Positions 16,915 through 24,670 are shown, counted from the first letter of the stretch. The stretch: DNA of 64,000 nucleotides from Zafaria ginkgonis (GCF_039540195.1 NZ_BAABEO010000019.1:310001-374000), one strand, 5' to 3'. Numbers and translations are program-made. Notes: generated by a model from the letters alone, not told the origin.

Positions 16915-18173
16915 CTTCCGCTCGGGTCCCTGGCTTCGCGGCGCAGGGCGGCGAGGCGGCTGCCCAGCCGTGCCGCGTCGACCGGATGGTCGAGGACGCG
17001 GGCCGGGTCGATGTCCGCGGCCCCGATGAGGTCAAGGCGCACGTCCCGGTCGTAGAGGACATCGACCAGGTTGCCGAAACGCTTCCAGCCGCTGGGGGAG
17101 GCATCCTCCATGCCGGGGATCGAGCTGAGGACCCAGTGCCCGTAGGTCGCGGCCAGGGCCAGGTAGTCGGAGGTCGCCGACGGGGCCTCGCACAGGTCGG
17201 CGAACCGGAACCAGAGCTGCCCGTTGGCTGCCCGGCGGGCGCTGAATTCGTGCGTCGTCGGCCGGACCCGGGTCTCCTCGGCGGGCAGCGGTTCCTCCAG
17301 TCCCGCGGCGGCGAGCTGCCCGGCGGTGCCGGGGACCAGCGCATGGCCCGCGGCATAGCCCGCGGAGCGCTCGGCCGGGCGCAGCGTGCGGTAGTCCACG
17401 GGCCCGGCGAGCTCCAGGACGGTCATGCGCTCGGTGATCAGGCCGATCGCCGGCTCGAACAGGTGATGGAACATCGGGTCCGGAAGCAGGTCTTCGGGGG
17501 CGTAGTTGGAGGTGGCGAGCAGGAGGATGCCGCGGGCGAAGATTTCGCGCAGCGCACGGGTCACCAGCATGCCGTCGCCCGGATCGTGCACGTGGAACTC
17601 GTCGAAGAAGAGGACCCGTGCGCCACCGAGCATCCCGTCGAGGGCGTCGGCGATGGCCGCGCCGCGGGGCTCGGCGGCGACTGCCGCGCCAGGTGGCTGG
17701 GCGGCGCGGTTTTGGGCCGACCGCTCCATGCCGGCGCGGTGCGTGCGCGCGTGGAGTTCGCGGAAGAAGTCGTGGAAATGCAGCCTGCGCACGGGTGCCC
17801 CGCCCAGGGCCTCGCAGACCGCGTCCATGAGCCAGCTCTTGCCCCGCCCCGGCGGCCCCCAGACATAGAGGTGCTCGCCGGGCGCGGCCGCGGGAGTGCG
17901 CCGCCGCAGCGCCCGGGCGGCGGAGTCGGCCAGCGCGTGGGCAATGCCGAGCTGGCCGGCGTCGAGCAACAGGCCCTGGGCGGCCGCGGCGTCCCGCACC
18001 GCGTCCACCAGCCGGGCCGGACGGATCCGTACCGGACCCCTGGCGGGGGCGGGGACGGGCCCCGAGGACGGGGCGGATCCTGGGAACGATGCCGATACTG
18101 AAGACTGTTCTGACCCTGCGAACGGGGCTGACCCCGAAAACGGGGCGGGCGCTGGGGCCGGGGCGGAACTCAT
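16911..18173 (-). CDS. zapE: ZapE/AFG1-type AAA ATPase
   Basis: A 420-residue AFG1-like P-loop ATPase. Walker A is GPPGRGKS (residues 106-113), Walker B LFFDEFHVHD, and the family signatures RLHFHDFFRELHAR and ATSNYAPEDLLPDPMFHHLF follow. In Escherichia coli ZapE acts at the division septum; mitochondrial AFG1 helps degrade unassembled respiratory subunits. The first 47 residues are a Ser/Ala/Pro-rich low-complexity tail encoded by short repeats and may be dispensable; ATG at 18173 is the best start but an internal one is possible. The stop overlaps that of the converging VOC gene. Confidence 0.88.
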   Translation of the reverse strand: MSSAPAPAPAPFSGSAPFAGSEQSSVSASFPGSAPSSGPVPAPARGPVRIRPARLVDAVRDAAAAQGLLLDAGQLGIAHALADSAARALRRRTPAAAPGEHLYVWGPPGRGKSWLMDAVCEALGGAPVRRLHFHDFFRELHARTHRAGMERSAQNRAAQPPGAAVAAEPRGAAIADALDGMLGGARVLFFDEFHVHDPGDGMLVTRALREIFARGILLLATSNYAPEDLLPDPMFHHLFEPAIGLITERMTVLELAGPVDYRTLRPAERSAGYAAGHALVPGTAGQLAAAGLEEPLPAEETRVRPTTHEFSARRAANGQLWFRFADLCEAPSATSDYLALAATYGHWVLSSIPGMEDASPSGWKRFGNLVDVLYDRDVRLDLIGAADIDPARVLDHPVDAARLGSRLAALRREARDPSGS

Positions 18174-18592
18174 GGCTTCGAGTGTGGCCCAGCGCGCCCG
18201 GCGTGCGCAAAACCGGACCGGGCGTGCGCACGGGCCGTCGTTGGACGCTTGCACAACGGTGGGGCAGGGGGTGCGTAGTTATGTCAACTAAGGGTTATCG
18301 TTTTGGGGGCCGCCGGAACGGTGCGTGGGGGTGGGCCCAGCCGGCCAAATTCCCAGAGTGCACTCCGGCGATTTTGGGGATTTTGGGGCCCGATGCGCCG
18401 GTGGCGCGACCGACGGCTCGCCGGCGCCGGCGCCGCGGAACCGCGCGGGCGCCTCCCGGCCGATGCCGAACGGGCGTCCGGGAGGCGAAAACGGGAAAAT
18501 CCGCGCAAAAACGGTCCAAAACGGGGGATTGGGACATTTCTGGGATAACCGGCAATTTCGGCCCGAAACCCCTTCCGGAGCCCCCTCCGAAT
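18174..18592. other. Gene-free tract left of dif
   Basis: About 420 bases upstream of zapE with no supported gene. The sequence is unusual for the genome: runs such as GATTTTGGGGATTTTGGGG (near 18370) and CAAAAACGGTCCAAAACGGG (near 18510) stand out. A copy of the dif right arm lies at 18279-18290. The zapE promoter should be near the left end. Confidence 0.6.
18279..18290 (+). repeat. Solitary XerD-arm repeat of dif
   Basis: TTATGTCAACTA, identical to 18610-18621 in the dif site and in the same orientation, 331 bases to its left. No XerC-type arm is placed at the right spacing, so this is a half site. It may be a relic of a recombination event at dif, or chance. Confidence 0.6.
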
Positions 18593-18620
18593 AACGCCGA
18601 TAATCTACATTATGTCAACT
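18593..18620 (+). other. dif: Chromosome dimer resolution site dif
   Basis: A 28-base site with XerC arm AACGCCGATAA (18593-18603), six-base centre TCTACA (18604-18609) and XerD arm TTATGTCAACT (18610-18620). It agrees with the published actinobacterial dif consensus at every position except the first two bases (AA instead of TT). XerC and XerD recombine sister chromosomes here, activated by FtsK at the septum. Its position in a gene-poor gap fits a replication terminus. Confidence 0.88.
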
Positions 18621-19405
18621 AGCGTTCCGAGGATGCCCCCCAGGGCAAGCCCCAGCCCCTCTCCCGCGGCGCGGCGGGCGTTGGTGTGCGTCACGCCTTG
18701 AGCCGCGGCAATTGGGGTTTGCCCGAGGCGGATCGCGGCCCGGCGCCACTTCGGACGCATCCGGGCCACGGCACCGCCGGACTCAACCGCCCGCGGTGTG
18801 GACGCCTGGCTCGCGACGGGACCCGCGACGGGGAAGGCCATCAGGACCTTCTTCGTCCGTGCGAAGAAGGTCGGCGCGAACGGGCGCGTCGAAATCGGCC
18901 ACTGCGCGGCCAAGGGCCGACCCGTCGTCCCGCAGGAGCAGCGTCTTGCGGGACGACGGGAACCGCTCAGGCAACACCTCCGGAACCGCCGCCAGGTCGC
19001 GTTCCTCCACGCCGACGCCGCAGGGACAAGGTGGTCTGGCGATTTTGACCGGCGGACTGAACCCTGACGGGTTCGACGCCGTCCGAAAAGCGAGGTTCTC
19101 CCCCGCTGGAGTTTCGTGGCCGTGGCGGCCTCGCCGGCACCACGGCCGTCAGGCGCAGAGTAGGGCACCGCAAAAGAACTCCAAGAGAGTCTGGAATATT
19201 CGCGTCAGGCGCGAATTGGCCGGTCCCTCTTCCATCCTTGCGCAGTGGCGGGGTGCGACCAGGGCGGCCTTGGGCCAGCTCGCCAAGCGAGCAATGAAAC
19301 ACGCGGTACGGCTGCGAGGCGCGCCTCGTGAGATTGGCCAGCCCACAGTCATCCAGAAGGTGCGGGGTTGCGCGGACGGGGACGTCGTAGTGTTACTGCC
19401 GGCTG
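18621..19405. other. Gene-poor tract between dif and the biotin operon
   Basis: About 785 bases with several open frames on both strands, but none has a convincing ribosome site, domain or consistent codon pattern. The base composition is slightly lower in GC than the flanks. A minus-strand frame (18605-19168) ends in a plausible-looking helix (GEGLGLALGGILGTLVD) but is cysteine- and arginine-heavy upstream, like a shadow frame. It could contain decayed gene remnants; nothing is named. Confidence 0.5.
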
Positions 19406-19435
19406 TTGTGGCCTTCGCCATGGCGTCACTATAGT
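19406..19435 (+). promoter_or_regulatory. Promoter of the biotin operon
   Basis: TTGTGG (19406-19411), an 18-base spacer and TATAGT (19430-19435). The -10 abuts the first operator-like repeat, so a repressor bound there would block RNA polymerase. Confidence 0.55.
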
Positions 19436-19492
19436 AAACACCGTCCACCTGAACGCCGTTCAATTGGACGGCGTTCAGCTGAATGCCGTTCA
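19435..19492 (+). promoter_or_regulatory. Array of four BioQ-like operators at 15-base period
   Basis: Three near-palindromes lie at 19450-19462 (TGAACGCCGTTCA), 19465-19477 (TGGACGGCGTTCA) and 19480-19492 (TGAATGCCGTTCA). A weaker fourth copy at 19435-19447 (TAAACACCGTCCA) matches 10 of 13 bases. All start exactly 15 bases apart. They fit the TGAAC-N3-GTT pattern bound by the actinobacterial TetR-type biotin repressor BioQ. The array overlaps the -10 and ends 27 bases before the bioY ATG. No bioQ gene is in the window. Confidence 0.75.
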
Positions 19493-19519
19493 GGATTGAA
19501 ACCTAAAAGGATAGCTCCA

Positions 19520-20149
19520 ATGACCAATCCTCGCCCCCTCTCAAACCGTTCTGGCAGGCGGCGACTCGACGCCACCGACCTCGCGCGGGTCGCAGTCTTC
19601 GCGGCGATTGTCGCTGTACTGGGCTTGCCGGGCGCATTCACCCTCGCCGGCGGCGTCCCGATCACCGTCCAGACGCTGGGCGTGATGCTCGCGGGCGCCA
19701 TTCTCGGTCCATGGCTTGGTGCCCTCTCGATGACCGTGCTGATGGCGCTGGTCGCAATTGGCCTGCCCCTTCTTGCCGGCGGCCGAGGCGGCATCGGCGT
19801 GTTCTTTGGGCCTTCGGCGGGCTACCTCCTCGGCTGGATCCTCGGCGCGCTCGTCATCGGCTTGATCGTGCATGCGGGAGGGCGCAAGCCGGTGTTGTGG
19901 CGGACGCTTGTCGGCCTGCTCACCGGTGGCATCCTGGTGGTCTACGCCGCAGGAATCCCGGTGCAGAGCCTGGTGACGCGCTTGCCGCTCGGCGAGACGG
20001 CGTTGATGAGTCTCGCCTTCGTACCTGGCGATCTGGTGAAGGCCGTAATCGCGACGTTCATCGTGATGACGTTGGCGCGAGCATATCCGCGCGCCTTCCG
20101 CCGCACGTGGGCCCCGAAGACGGCCCCCGTTCTGGAGCAGGTCCAGTGA
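19520..20149 (+). CDS. bioY: Biotin ECF transporter substrate-binding protein BioY
   Basis: A 209-residue membrane protein with about six helices. BioY signatures are VPITVQTLGVML (residues 46-57) and GPSAGYLLGW (97-106). BioY binds biotin in the membrane and works alone or with the ATPase/T-component pair BioM-BioN, encoded three genes downstream in the same operon. The ATG has AAAAGGAT in front. A hydrophilic tail of about 20 residues precedes helix one. Expression is probably repressed by biotin through the operators at 19435-19492. The next gene starts inside its stop (GTGA). Confidence 0.95.
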   Translation: MTNPRPLSNRSGRRRLDATDLARVAVFAAIVAVLGLPGAFTLAGGVPITVQTLGVMLAGAILGPWLGALSMTVLMALVAIGLPLLAGGRGGIGVFFGPSAGYLLGWILGALVIGLIVHAGGRKPVLWRTLVGLLTGGILVVYAAGIPVQSLVTRLPLGETALMSLAFVPGDLVKAVIATFIVMTLARAYPRAFRRTWAPKTAPVLEQVQ

Positions 20150-21231
20150 TCATCCCGGTCAACGGTGAGGAGCCCGGCCTGCCCGAACGTCTCCAGCAGA
20201 TTCGTGACGCAGGAGACGTCCCTCTCGTCGTCGATGCCAGGTGGCCGGAGGCGCACCGCTCGGCCGTGGTAGCGGCTGCGACCGCGGCCGAGCTTCCCCA
20301 CGGAACCGCTTGGGCGACGCTCACCTCCGGCAGCAGTGGTGCGCCACGGATCGTGCTGCGCAGCGCGGAGTCGTGGGCCGACTCGTTCGCCGCCGTCAGC
20401 GAGTTCCTGGACGCCGGGCCCGGTGACAATGTGGCGCTCCCCGCCCCGCCCGCTTCTTCGCTCACCCTTTTCTCTCTCGCTCACTCGCTCTCGGGCGGCC
20501 CGCGCCCAATGCCGCGGGTCACCCCGGATGCCGACGCCTTGCACGGCACCCCACAGTCGCTTCGGGCCGTGCTCGACGCGGGAGCACCGCCGCGGCTGCG
20601 CGCGGCGTTGATCGGCGGTTCCCACCTCGACCCGGCACTCCGCCAGCGTGCCGAAGCGGCTGGTATCCGCGTGACGGCCTACTACGGTGCGGCCGAACTG
20701 TCCTTTGTGGCCTGCGACGAGGGCGACGGCTTGCGGCCGTTCCCCGGGGTCGATCTGCAGATCCGGCATGGCGACCTGTGGGTGCGCTCGGCCTTCATCG
20801 CGTCCGGTTATGCAGGCGCCCCTGGTCCGCTGCGTCGAGACGGCGAGTGGGCCACGGTCGGCGATCGTGCGGAACTGATCGACGGCCGCCTCCGTCTGCT
20901 GGGACGAGCTGACGACGCGATCCTGAGCGCTTCGGCCACCATCGTTCCGGAGGAGGTCGAGGCGGTGCTGCGCTCGATTCCAGGCGTCCGCGACGCGATC
21001 GTGTTCGGGCTGCCGCGCGAGCCCGTCGGTGCCCTGGTCTCGGCGTTGCTGGAGTTCGACGGCGATGCGTCGGTTGATGTCCGACAGCTTGCCGCCGCCC
21101 AGTTGGCGCCGGCGCACCGACCGCGGCGCTGGTTTGCGGGCGAGATCCCGCGGACCGCCTCGGGTAAGCCCGCGCGTGCCGAAGCCGTGCGTTTGGTCCT
21201 GGCCGGGGAGATGCAGTCTCTTGCAGCCTGA
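20146..21231 (+). CDS. Compact ANL-superfamily adenylate-forming (acyl-CoA ligase-like) enzyme
   Basis: A 361-residue AMP-binding enzyme. Core motifs are present: TSGSSGAP (residues 60-67), YYGAAE (179-184), VGDRAEL, LGRADDAIL (GRADD at 253-257) and PRTASGK with the catalytic Lys341. It is much shorter than the usual 500-residue acyl-CoA ligase because the N-terminal subdomain is reduced, like the short MenE enzymes of actinobacteria. It should activate a carboxylate as AMP, then CoA. Position between bioY and a thiolase mirrors Bacillus subtilis yhfU-yhfT-yhfS, also a biotin-regulated operon. The substrate is unknown; a biotin precursor acid is an inference only. The start GTG overlaps the bioY stop. 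Confidence 0.82.
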   Translation: MIIPVNGEEPGLPERLQQIRDAGDVPLVVDARWPEAHRSAVVAAATAAELPHGTAWATLTSGSSGAPRIVLRSAESWADSFAAVSEFLDAGPGDNVALPAPPASSLTLFSLAHSLSGGPRPMPRVTPDADALHGTPQSLRAVLDAGAPPRLRAALIGGSHLDPALRQRAEAAGIRVTAYYGAAELSFVACDEGDGLRPFPGVDLQIRHGDLWVRSAFIASGYAGAPGPLRRDGEWATVGDRAELIDGRLRLLGRADDAILSASATIVPEEVEAVLRSIPGVRDAIVFGLPREPVGALVSALLEFDGDASVDVRQLAAAQLAPAHRPRRWFAGEIPRTASGKPARAEAVRLVLAGEMQSLAA

Positions 21232-22345
21232 CCGCGATCCCGTGATCATCGCCGCCCGGCGCAGCCCGATCGGCACGCGCGGCCGTGCACTGGCCCAGCT
21301 GCGTGTCGAGGAGTTGGCGGCGCCTGTGATCCGGGCTGCCCTGGCCGATGCCGAAGCGGCGAACGGCTCGCCGATCACCGTGGCCGACGTGCTCCTCGGG
21401 AACTGCATGGGCCCCGGAGGCAACCCCGGCCGCATCGCCGCGCTGGCAGCCGGACTCGGCCACGAGGTTCCCGGCGCAACGGTGGATCGGCAGTGCGGGA
21501 GCGGGCTCGCGGCCGTGCTCGATGCCGCGGCAGCGATACGCGCCGGTGACGAGCGGATGCGTGTCGCCGGCGGCGTGGAGAGCGCATCAACGGCGCCGGT
21601 GCGTTCGGTGGACGGCATCCCCTATGACCGGGCACCGTTCGCGCCCACGGGCTTCCCCGACCCGGAGATGACCCAGGCCGCGGAGGACCTCGCCGTGCAC
21701 GAGCGCATCTCGCGCTCCCGCCAGGACGCCCATGCCGCCCGCAGCCACGCTCGCGCACGGGCGGCACGAGACGCCGGCCGGTTCGACGCCGAACTGGTGC
21801 CACTGGGCGGGCTCCGGCACGACGACGCGATCGGCGGCGCGGAACGGCTGCTCCCCCGGTTGCCCGCGCTCTTCCCCGGAGGCACGCTCACCGCGGGCAC
21901 GGCCACGCGGATCGGGGACGGCGCCGCCGCCCTGGTGCTTGCCCCGGCCGGCGTCGCATCCGGGCTCGCGATCCGGGCGTCCGCCGTGGTCGGCTGCGAT
22001 CCGGCGCTTCCGGGCATAGGGGCCGCCGGCGCAATCCAGGCGGCCCTGCGCTCGGCGGGATCGGATCTGGCGGACATCGCGGCGCTGGAGATCGTGGAGG
22101 CGTTCGCCGCGCAGAGCCTGGCCGTGCTCGACCGGATCGGGATCGCGGACGACGACCCGCGGCTGTCCGCAGATGGCGGCGCGCTGGCGCTCGGACACCC
22201 GTGGGGTGCCAGCGGTGCAATCTCCGTGGTGCGCCTCTTCAGCCGCCTCGTGCGGACAGGGGCGCCGGCGGGAACGCGTGGCGTCGCCGCGGCCTCGATC
22301 GGCGGCGGCATGGGGATCGCCGCCGTGCTGGAGGTTGTCCGATGA
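21221..22345 (+). CDS. Thiolase-family protein with altered active site
   Basis: A 374-residue thiolase fold. The nucleophile Cys92 (RQCGSGL) and His326 (GGALALGHPWGASG) are kept. Two standard residues are not: the Asn of NEAF is Val292 (IVEAFA), and the second cysteine of CIGGG is Ser359 (ASIGGGMG). The fold and CoA-binding sequence suggest a CoA thioester substrate, but ordinary condensation or thiolysis is doubtful. TTG at 21221 was chosen because GGGGAG lies 10 bases upstream; GTG at 21242 is the alternative and lacks such a site. It corresponds in position to YhfS of Bacillus. The stop overlaps the bioM ATG. Confidence 0.82.
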   Translation: MQPDRDPVIIAARRSPIGTRGRALAQLRVEELAAPVIRAALADAEAANGSPITVADVLLGNCMGPGGNPGRIAALAAGLGHEVPGATVDRQCGSGLAAVLDAAAAIRAGDERMRVAGGVESASTAPVRSVDGIPYDRAPFAPTGFPDPEMTQAAEDLAVHERISRSRQDAHAARSHARARAARDAGRFDAELVPLGGLRHDDAIGGAERLLPRLPALFPGGTLTAGTATRIGDGAAALVLAPAGVASGLAIRASAVVGCDPALPGIGAAGAIQAALRSAGSDLADIAALEIVEAFAAQSLAVLDRIGIADDDPRLSADGGALALGHPWGASGAISVVRLFSRLVRTGAPAGTRGVAAASIGGGMGIAAVLEVVR

Positions 22346-23034
22346 GCGCGACCGGAATCCACCTCGATGCCGTCGGGGTGCGTCTCGGCGACGTGGATGT
22401 GCTGCGGGATGTCTCCCTCGACCTCGACGCGCGCACCGTGGCCGTCATCGGGGAGAACGGCTCGGGCAAATCCACGTTCGCCCGGCTGATCGGCGGCCTC
22501 ATTGCAAGGACCTCGGGCGAACTGAGCATTCTGGGGATCGACCCGACCCGCCGGGCGGCCGAGCTGCGCCGCCGCATCGCCGTCGTGTTCAGCAACCCGG
22601 ACGCGCAGATCATCATGCCAACGGTCGCCGAGGACGTCGCCTTCTCGCTGCGCGCCGATCGGCTCCGCCCGGCCGAACTCGAGGAACGCGTGGCCACGGC
22701 GATGGAACGCTTCGGCCTCACCGGCTTGGCCGAACGGCCGTCCCACGACCTCTCGGGCGGCCAGAAACAGCTGCTCGCGCTGTGCGGCGCGTTCGTGCGC
22801 GGTCCGGAGCTGGTGATCGCGGACGAGCCGACCGCATATCTGGACGCGCGCAACGCCAGACGGGTCGCCGATCACCTGTTCGAGGACGTCAGCCATCGCC
22901 TCGTGCTCGTCACCCACGATCTCGGACTGGCCGCGCGTTGCGAGCAAGCCGTGCTTTTCGCCGGCGGACGCATGGTGTCAGTCGGCGAACCGGACGCGAT
23001 CATCGCCAACTACGAGGCGAGGTTGCGATGCTGA
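22342..23034 (+). CDS. bioM: Biotin ECF transporter ATPase BioM
   Basis: A 230-residue ABC ATPase of the ECF A-component type: Walker A GENGSGKST (residues 37-45), Q-loop region VVFSNPDAQIIMPTVAEDVA typical of ECF ATPases, signature LSGGQKQ (about 139-145) and Walker B LVIADEPTAYLD. It powers biotin uptake with BioY and BioN. GGAGG precedes the ATG, which overlaps the thiolase stop (ATGA). A single ATPase gene is present, so a homodimer is expected, as in the other BioMNY systems. Confidence 0.93.
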   Translation: MSATGIHLDAVGVRLGDVDVLRDVSLDLDARTVAVIGENGSGKSTFARLIGGLIARTSGELSILGIDPTRRAAELRRRIAVVFSNPDAQIIMPTVAEDVAFSLRADRLRPAELEERVATAMERFGLTGLAERPSHDLSGGQKQLLALCGAFVRGPELVIADEPTAYLDARNARRVADHLFEDVSHRLVLVTHDLGLAARCEQAVLFAGGRMVSVGEPDAIIANYEARLRC

Positions 23035-23639
23035 CGCTCTACCGGCCAGGCAACGGCTGGCTGCATCGCATGCCCGCCGGTCCGAAGCTGCTGTTGATCC
23101 TGTCCGTCGTGCTCGCCGTGTCGCTGCTGCCATCGCACTGGTGGTCAGCGGCCGTCGCTACCGCAGCGGGCATCCTGGGCTACGCGGTGTCCGGCCTCGG
23201 CGCTGGACTGAGCGGGATCCGGGAACTTGGCCGTCAGGTGTTCGCGGTCCGCTGGGTCATCGTGATCACCGCCGTCAGCCAGCTGATCTTTCTGGGCCCG
23301 GAGCCCGCGGTCGCCAATGTCGCCCGGGTCACTGCCGCGATCGTGCTTGCTGCACTGCTCGCGCTCACCACGCGGGTGACCGCGCTGCTGGACGCCATCG
23401 AGCGCGGGCTGCACCCCTTGGAACGGCTGGGCCTCGACTCACATCGGATCGCGCTGCTGCTCACGGTGACGATCAGCACCATCCCGGTGCTCGGCCGCCG
23501 GGCGAGCGAGGTGCGCGATGCGCAGCGGGCGCGTGGAGCGCGGAACGACCCACGCACCTTCGTCGTCCCATTTCTCATTGTGGCGCTCAAGCATGCGGAC
23601 GAGCTAGGGGATGCGCTCACCGCGAGGGGCGTGCGATGA
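23028..23639 (+). CDS. bioN: Biotin ECF transporter transmembrane protein BioN (EcfT)
   Basis: A 203-residue T-component with about four to five membrane helices, starting with PKLLLILSVVLAVSLLP. The two arginine motifs that couple T-components to the ATPases are visible: QRARGARND (about residue 169) and TARGVR at the C terminus. It links BioY to the BioM ATPase. The ATG lies inside the end of bioM (7-base overlap), so the two subunits are translationally coupled. Confidence 0.93.
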   Translation: MLTLYRPGNGWLHRMPAGPKLLLILSVVLAVSLLPSHWWSAAVATAAGILGYAVSGLGAGLSGIRELGRQVFAVRWVIVITAVSQLIFLGPEPAVANVARVTAAIVLAALLALTTRVTALLDAIERGLHPLERLGLDSHRIALLLTVTISTIPVLGRRASEVRDAQRARGARNDPRTFVVPFLIVALKHADELGDALTARGVR

Positions 23640-23962
23640 ACGTCAACCGGCCGAGGGTACTCGGTCCCGTCGTCGATGGTGAGACGCGCTGCGTCCACTA
23701 TCGATCCCCGCTCGACGTGATTGCGATCAAGTTCGCGTGCTGCCGCGAGTTCTATCCTTGCCACCTCTGCCACGCGGAGGCCGCCGACCACGTTGCAGCG
23801 CAGTGGCCGGTCGATTCCCGCGACGAGCCAGCCGTGCTCTGCGGCGTCTGCGGGCACCTCTTGGCGATCAGCGAGTACCTCGGCGTCGACTCATGCCCGA
23901 GTTGCGCTGCGGCGTTCAACCCGGGATGCAAGCTGCACACTGAACTGTACTTCCGGATTTGA
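23636..23962 (+). CDS. CHY zinc finger protein
   Basis: A 108-residue protein of the CHY zinc finger family. It starts with CVHY (about residues 19-22) and continues with Cys/His pairs FACCREFYPCHLCH, CGVCGHLL and CPSCAAAF, enough to hold two or three zinc ions. CHY domains are best known from eukaryotic ubiquitin ligases; the short bacterial versions have no established function. The ATG overlaps the bioN stop, so it is the sixth gene of the biotin operon. A role in metal or biotin handling is only suggested by position. Confidence 0.85.
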   Translation: MNVNRPRVLGPVVDGETRCVHYRSPLDVIAIKFACCREFYPCHLCHAEAADHVAAQWPVDSRDEPAVLCGVCGHLLAISEYLGVDSCPSCAAAFNPGCKLHTELYFRI

Positions 23963-23993
23963 CGCGGTGATGCAGATCCCGGGGACGTGCCGC

Positions 23994-24560
23994 CTATTTC
24001 CTGATCCCATAGCGCAGAAGCGCCACGCCGTTTTCGAACCCGGTGGCCTCAAGCAGCACCAGGTCCCGCCGGTCCTCGAAGATGCGCGTTCCCTTGCCGC
24101 GGGTCGTCGGGCAGACCAGCATCCGGACTTCGTCGACGATGCCGTCGTCCAGGAGGTAGTGCATGAGTTTCAGGCTTCCCCACAGCCAGATGTCCTTGCC
24201 GTCCTGCTCCTTGAGCTCCCGGATGGTGGCGGCCGGGTCGCGCGTCACGGTCGCGGCGGGAAAATCGCCCCAGGGGGCGTCATCCAGCCTTGAGGAGGCG
24301 ACGAACTTGGTGAGGTTGTTGAGCTTCTCGCCGTACGCGCCCTGTTCGTCGGCGTACGGCCAGTAGTCCTTGGACTGGGCGTAGGTGTTCGCGCCGAGAA
24401 TCATCGTGTCGACCGAGTCGATGAACCCCATCACGCTTTCCTTGAACGCACTGGTGTCCGTCTCGGAAAAGGGCTCCGCCGTCACGAAGCTGAGCCCGCC
24501 GTCCTCCTCCGCGACGATGTTGTCGACGGTAACCCACTGCTGGACTATGAGTTTTCGCAT
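23994..24560 (-). CDS. Dihydrofolate reductase-fold (RibD C-terminal) protein
   Basis: A 188-residue RibD_C/DHFR-like protein: MRKLIVQQWVTVDN at the start, MILGANTYAQSKDYWPY in the middle, then IWLWGSLKLMHYLLDDGIVDE, the standard NADPH-fold pattern of YyaP/YwjB-type reductases. Substrate unknown. ATG at 24560 is preferred over an upstream in-frame codon because family homology begins there. It converges on the biotin operon with only 31 bases between the stops, and no clear terminator was seen there. Confidence 0.85.
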   Translation of the reverse strand: MRKLIVQQWVTVDNIVAEEDGGLSFVTAEPFSETDTSAFKESVMGFIDSVDTMILGANTYAQSKDYWPYADEQGAYGEKLNNLTKFVASSRLDDAPWGDFPAATVTRDPAATIRELKEQDGKDIWLWGSLKLMHYLLDDGIVDEVRMLVCPTTRGKGTRIFEDRRDLVLLEATGFENGVALLRYGIRK

Positions 24561-24670
24561 GGCGCCCACCGTAGCCCGCCGGCGCGGCCAACGCACCACA
24601 TCCCGTGGCGCCGGTCCGGGGCCGGCCCGGTGGTCGTCAAGGGCAGGACCGCTCCCCTACGCTGCGCGGC

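Noticed and set aside
18279..18620. A complete mobile element integrated at dif
   Set aside because: Only about 300 bases lie between the repeats, with no recombinase or other gene; at most a scar.
18605..19168. Minus-strand frame next to dif as a possible gene
   Set aside because: No recognised domain, composition shifts along its length and no Shine-Dalgarno or -10 at its start. Left as gene-poor sequence.
19149..19463. Minus-strand frame running into the biotin operators, considered as a divergent regulator (bioQ-like)
   Set aside because: No helix-turn-helix or TetR pattern; cysteine- and arginine-rich shadow-like product.
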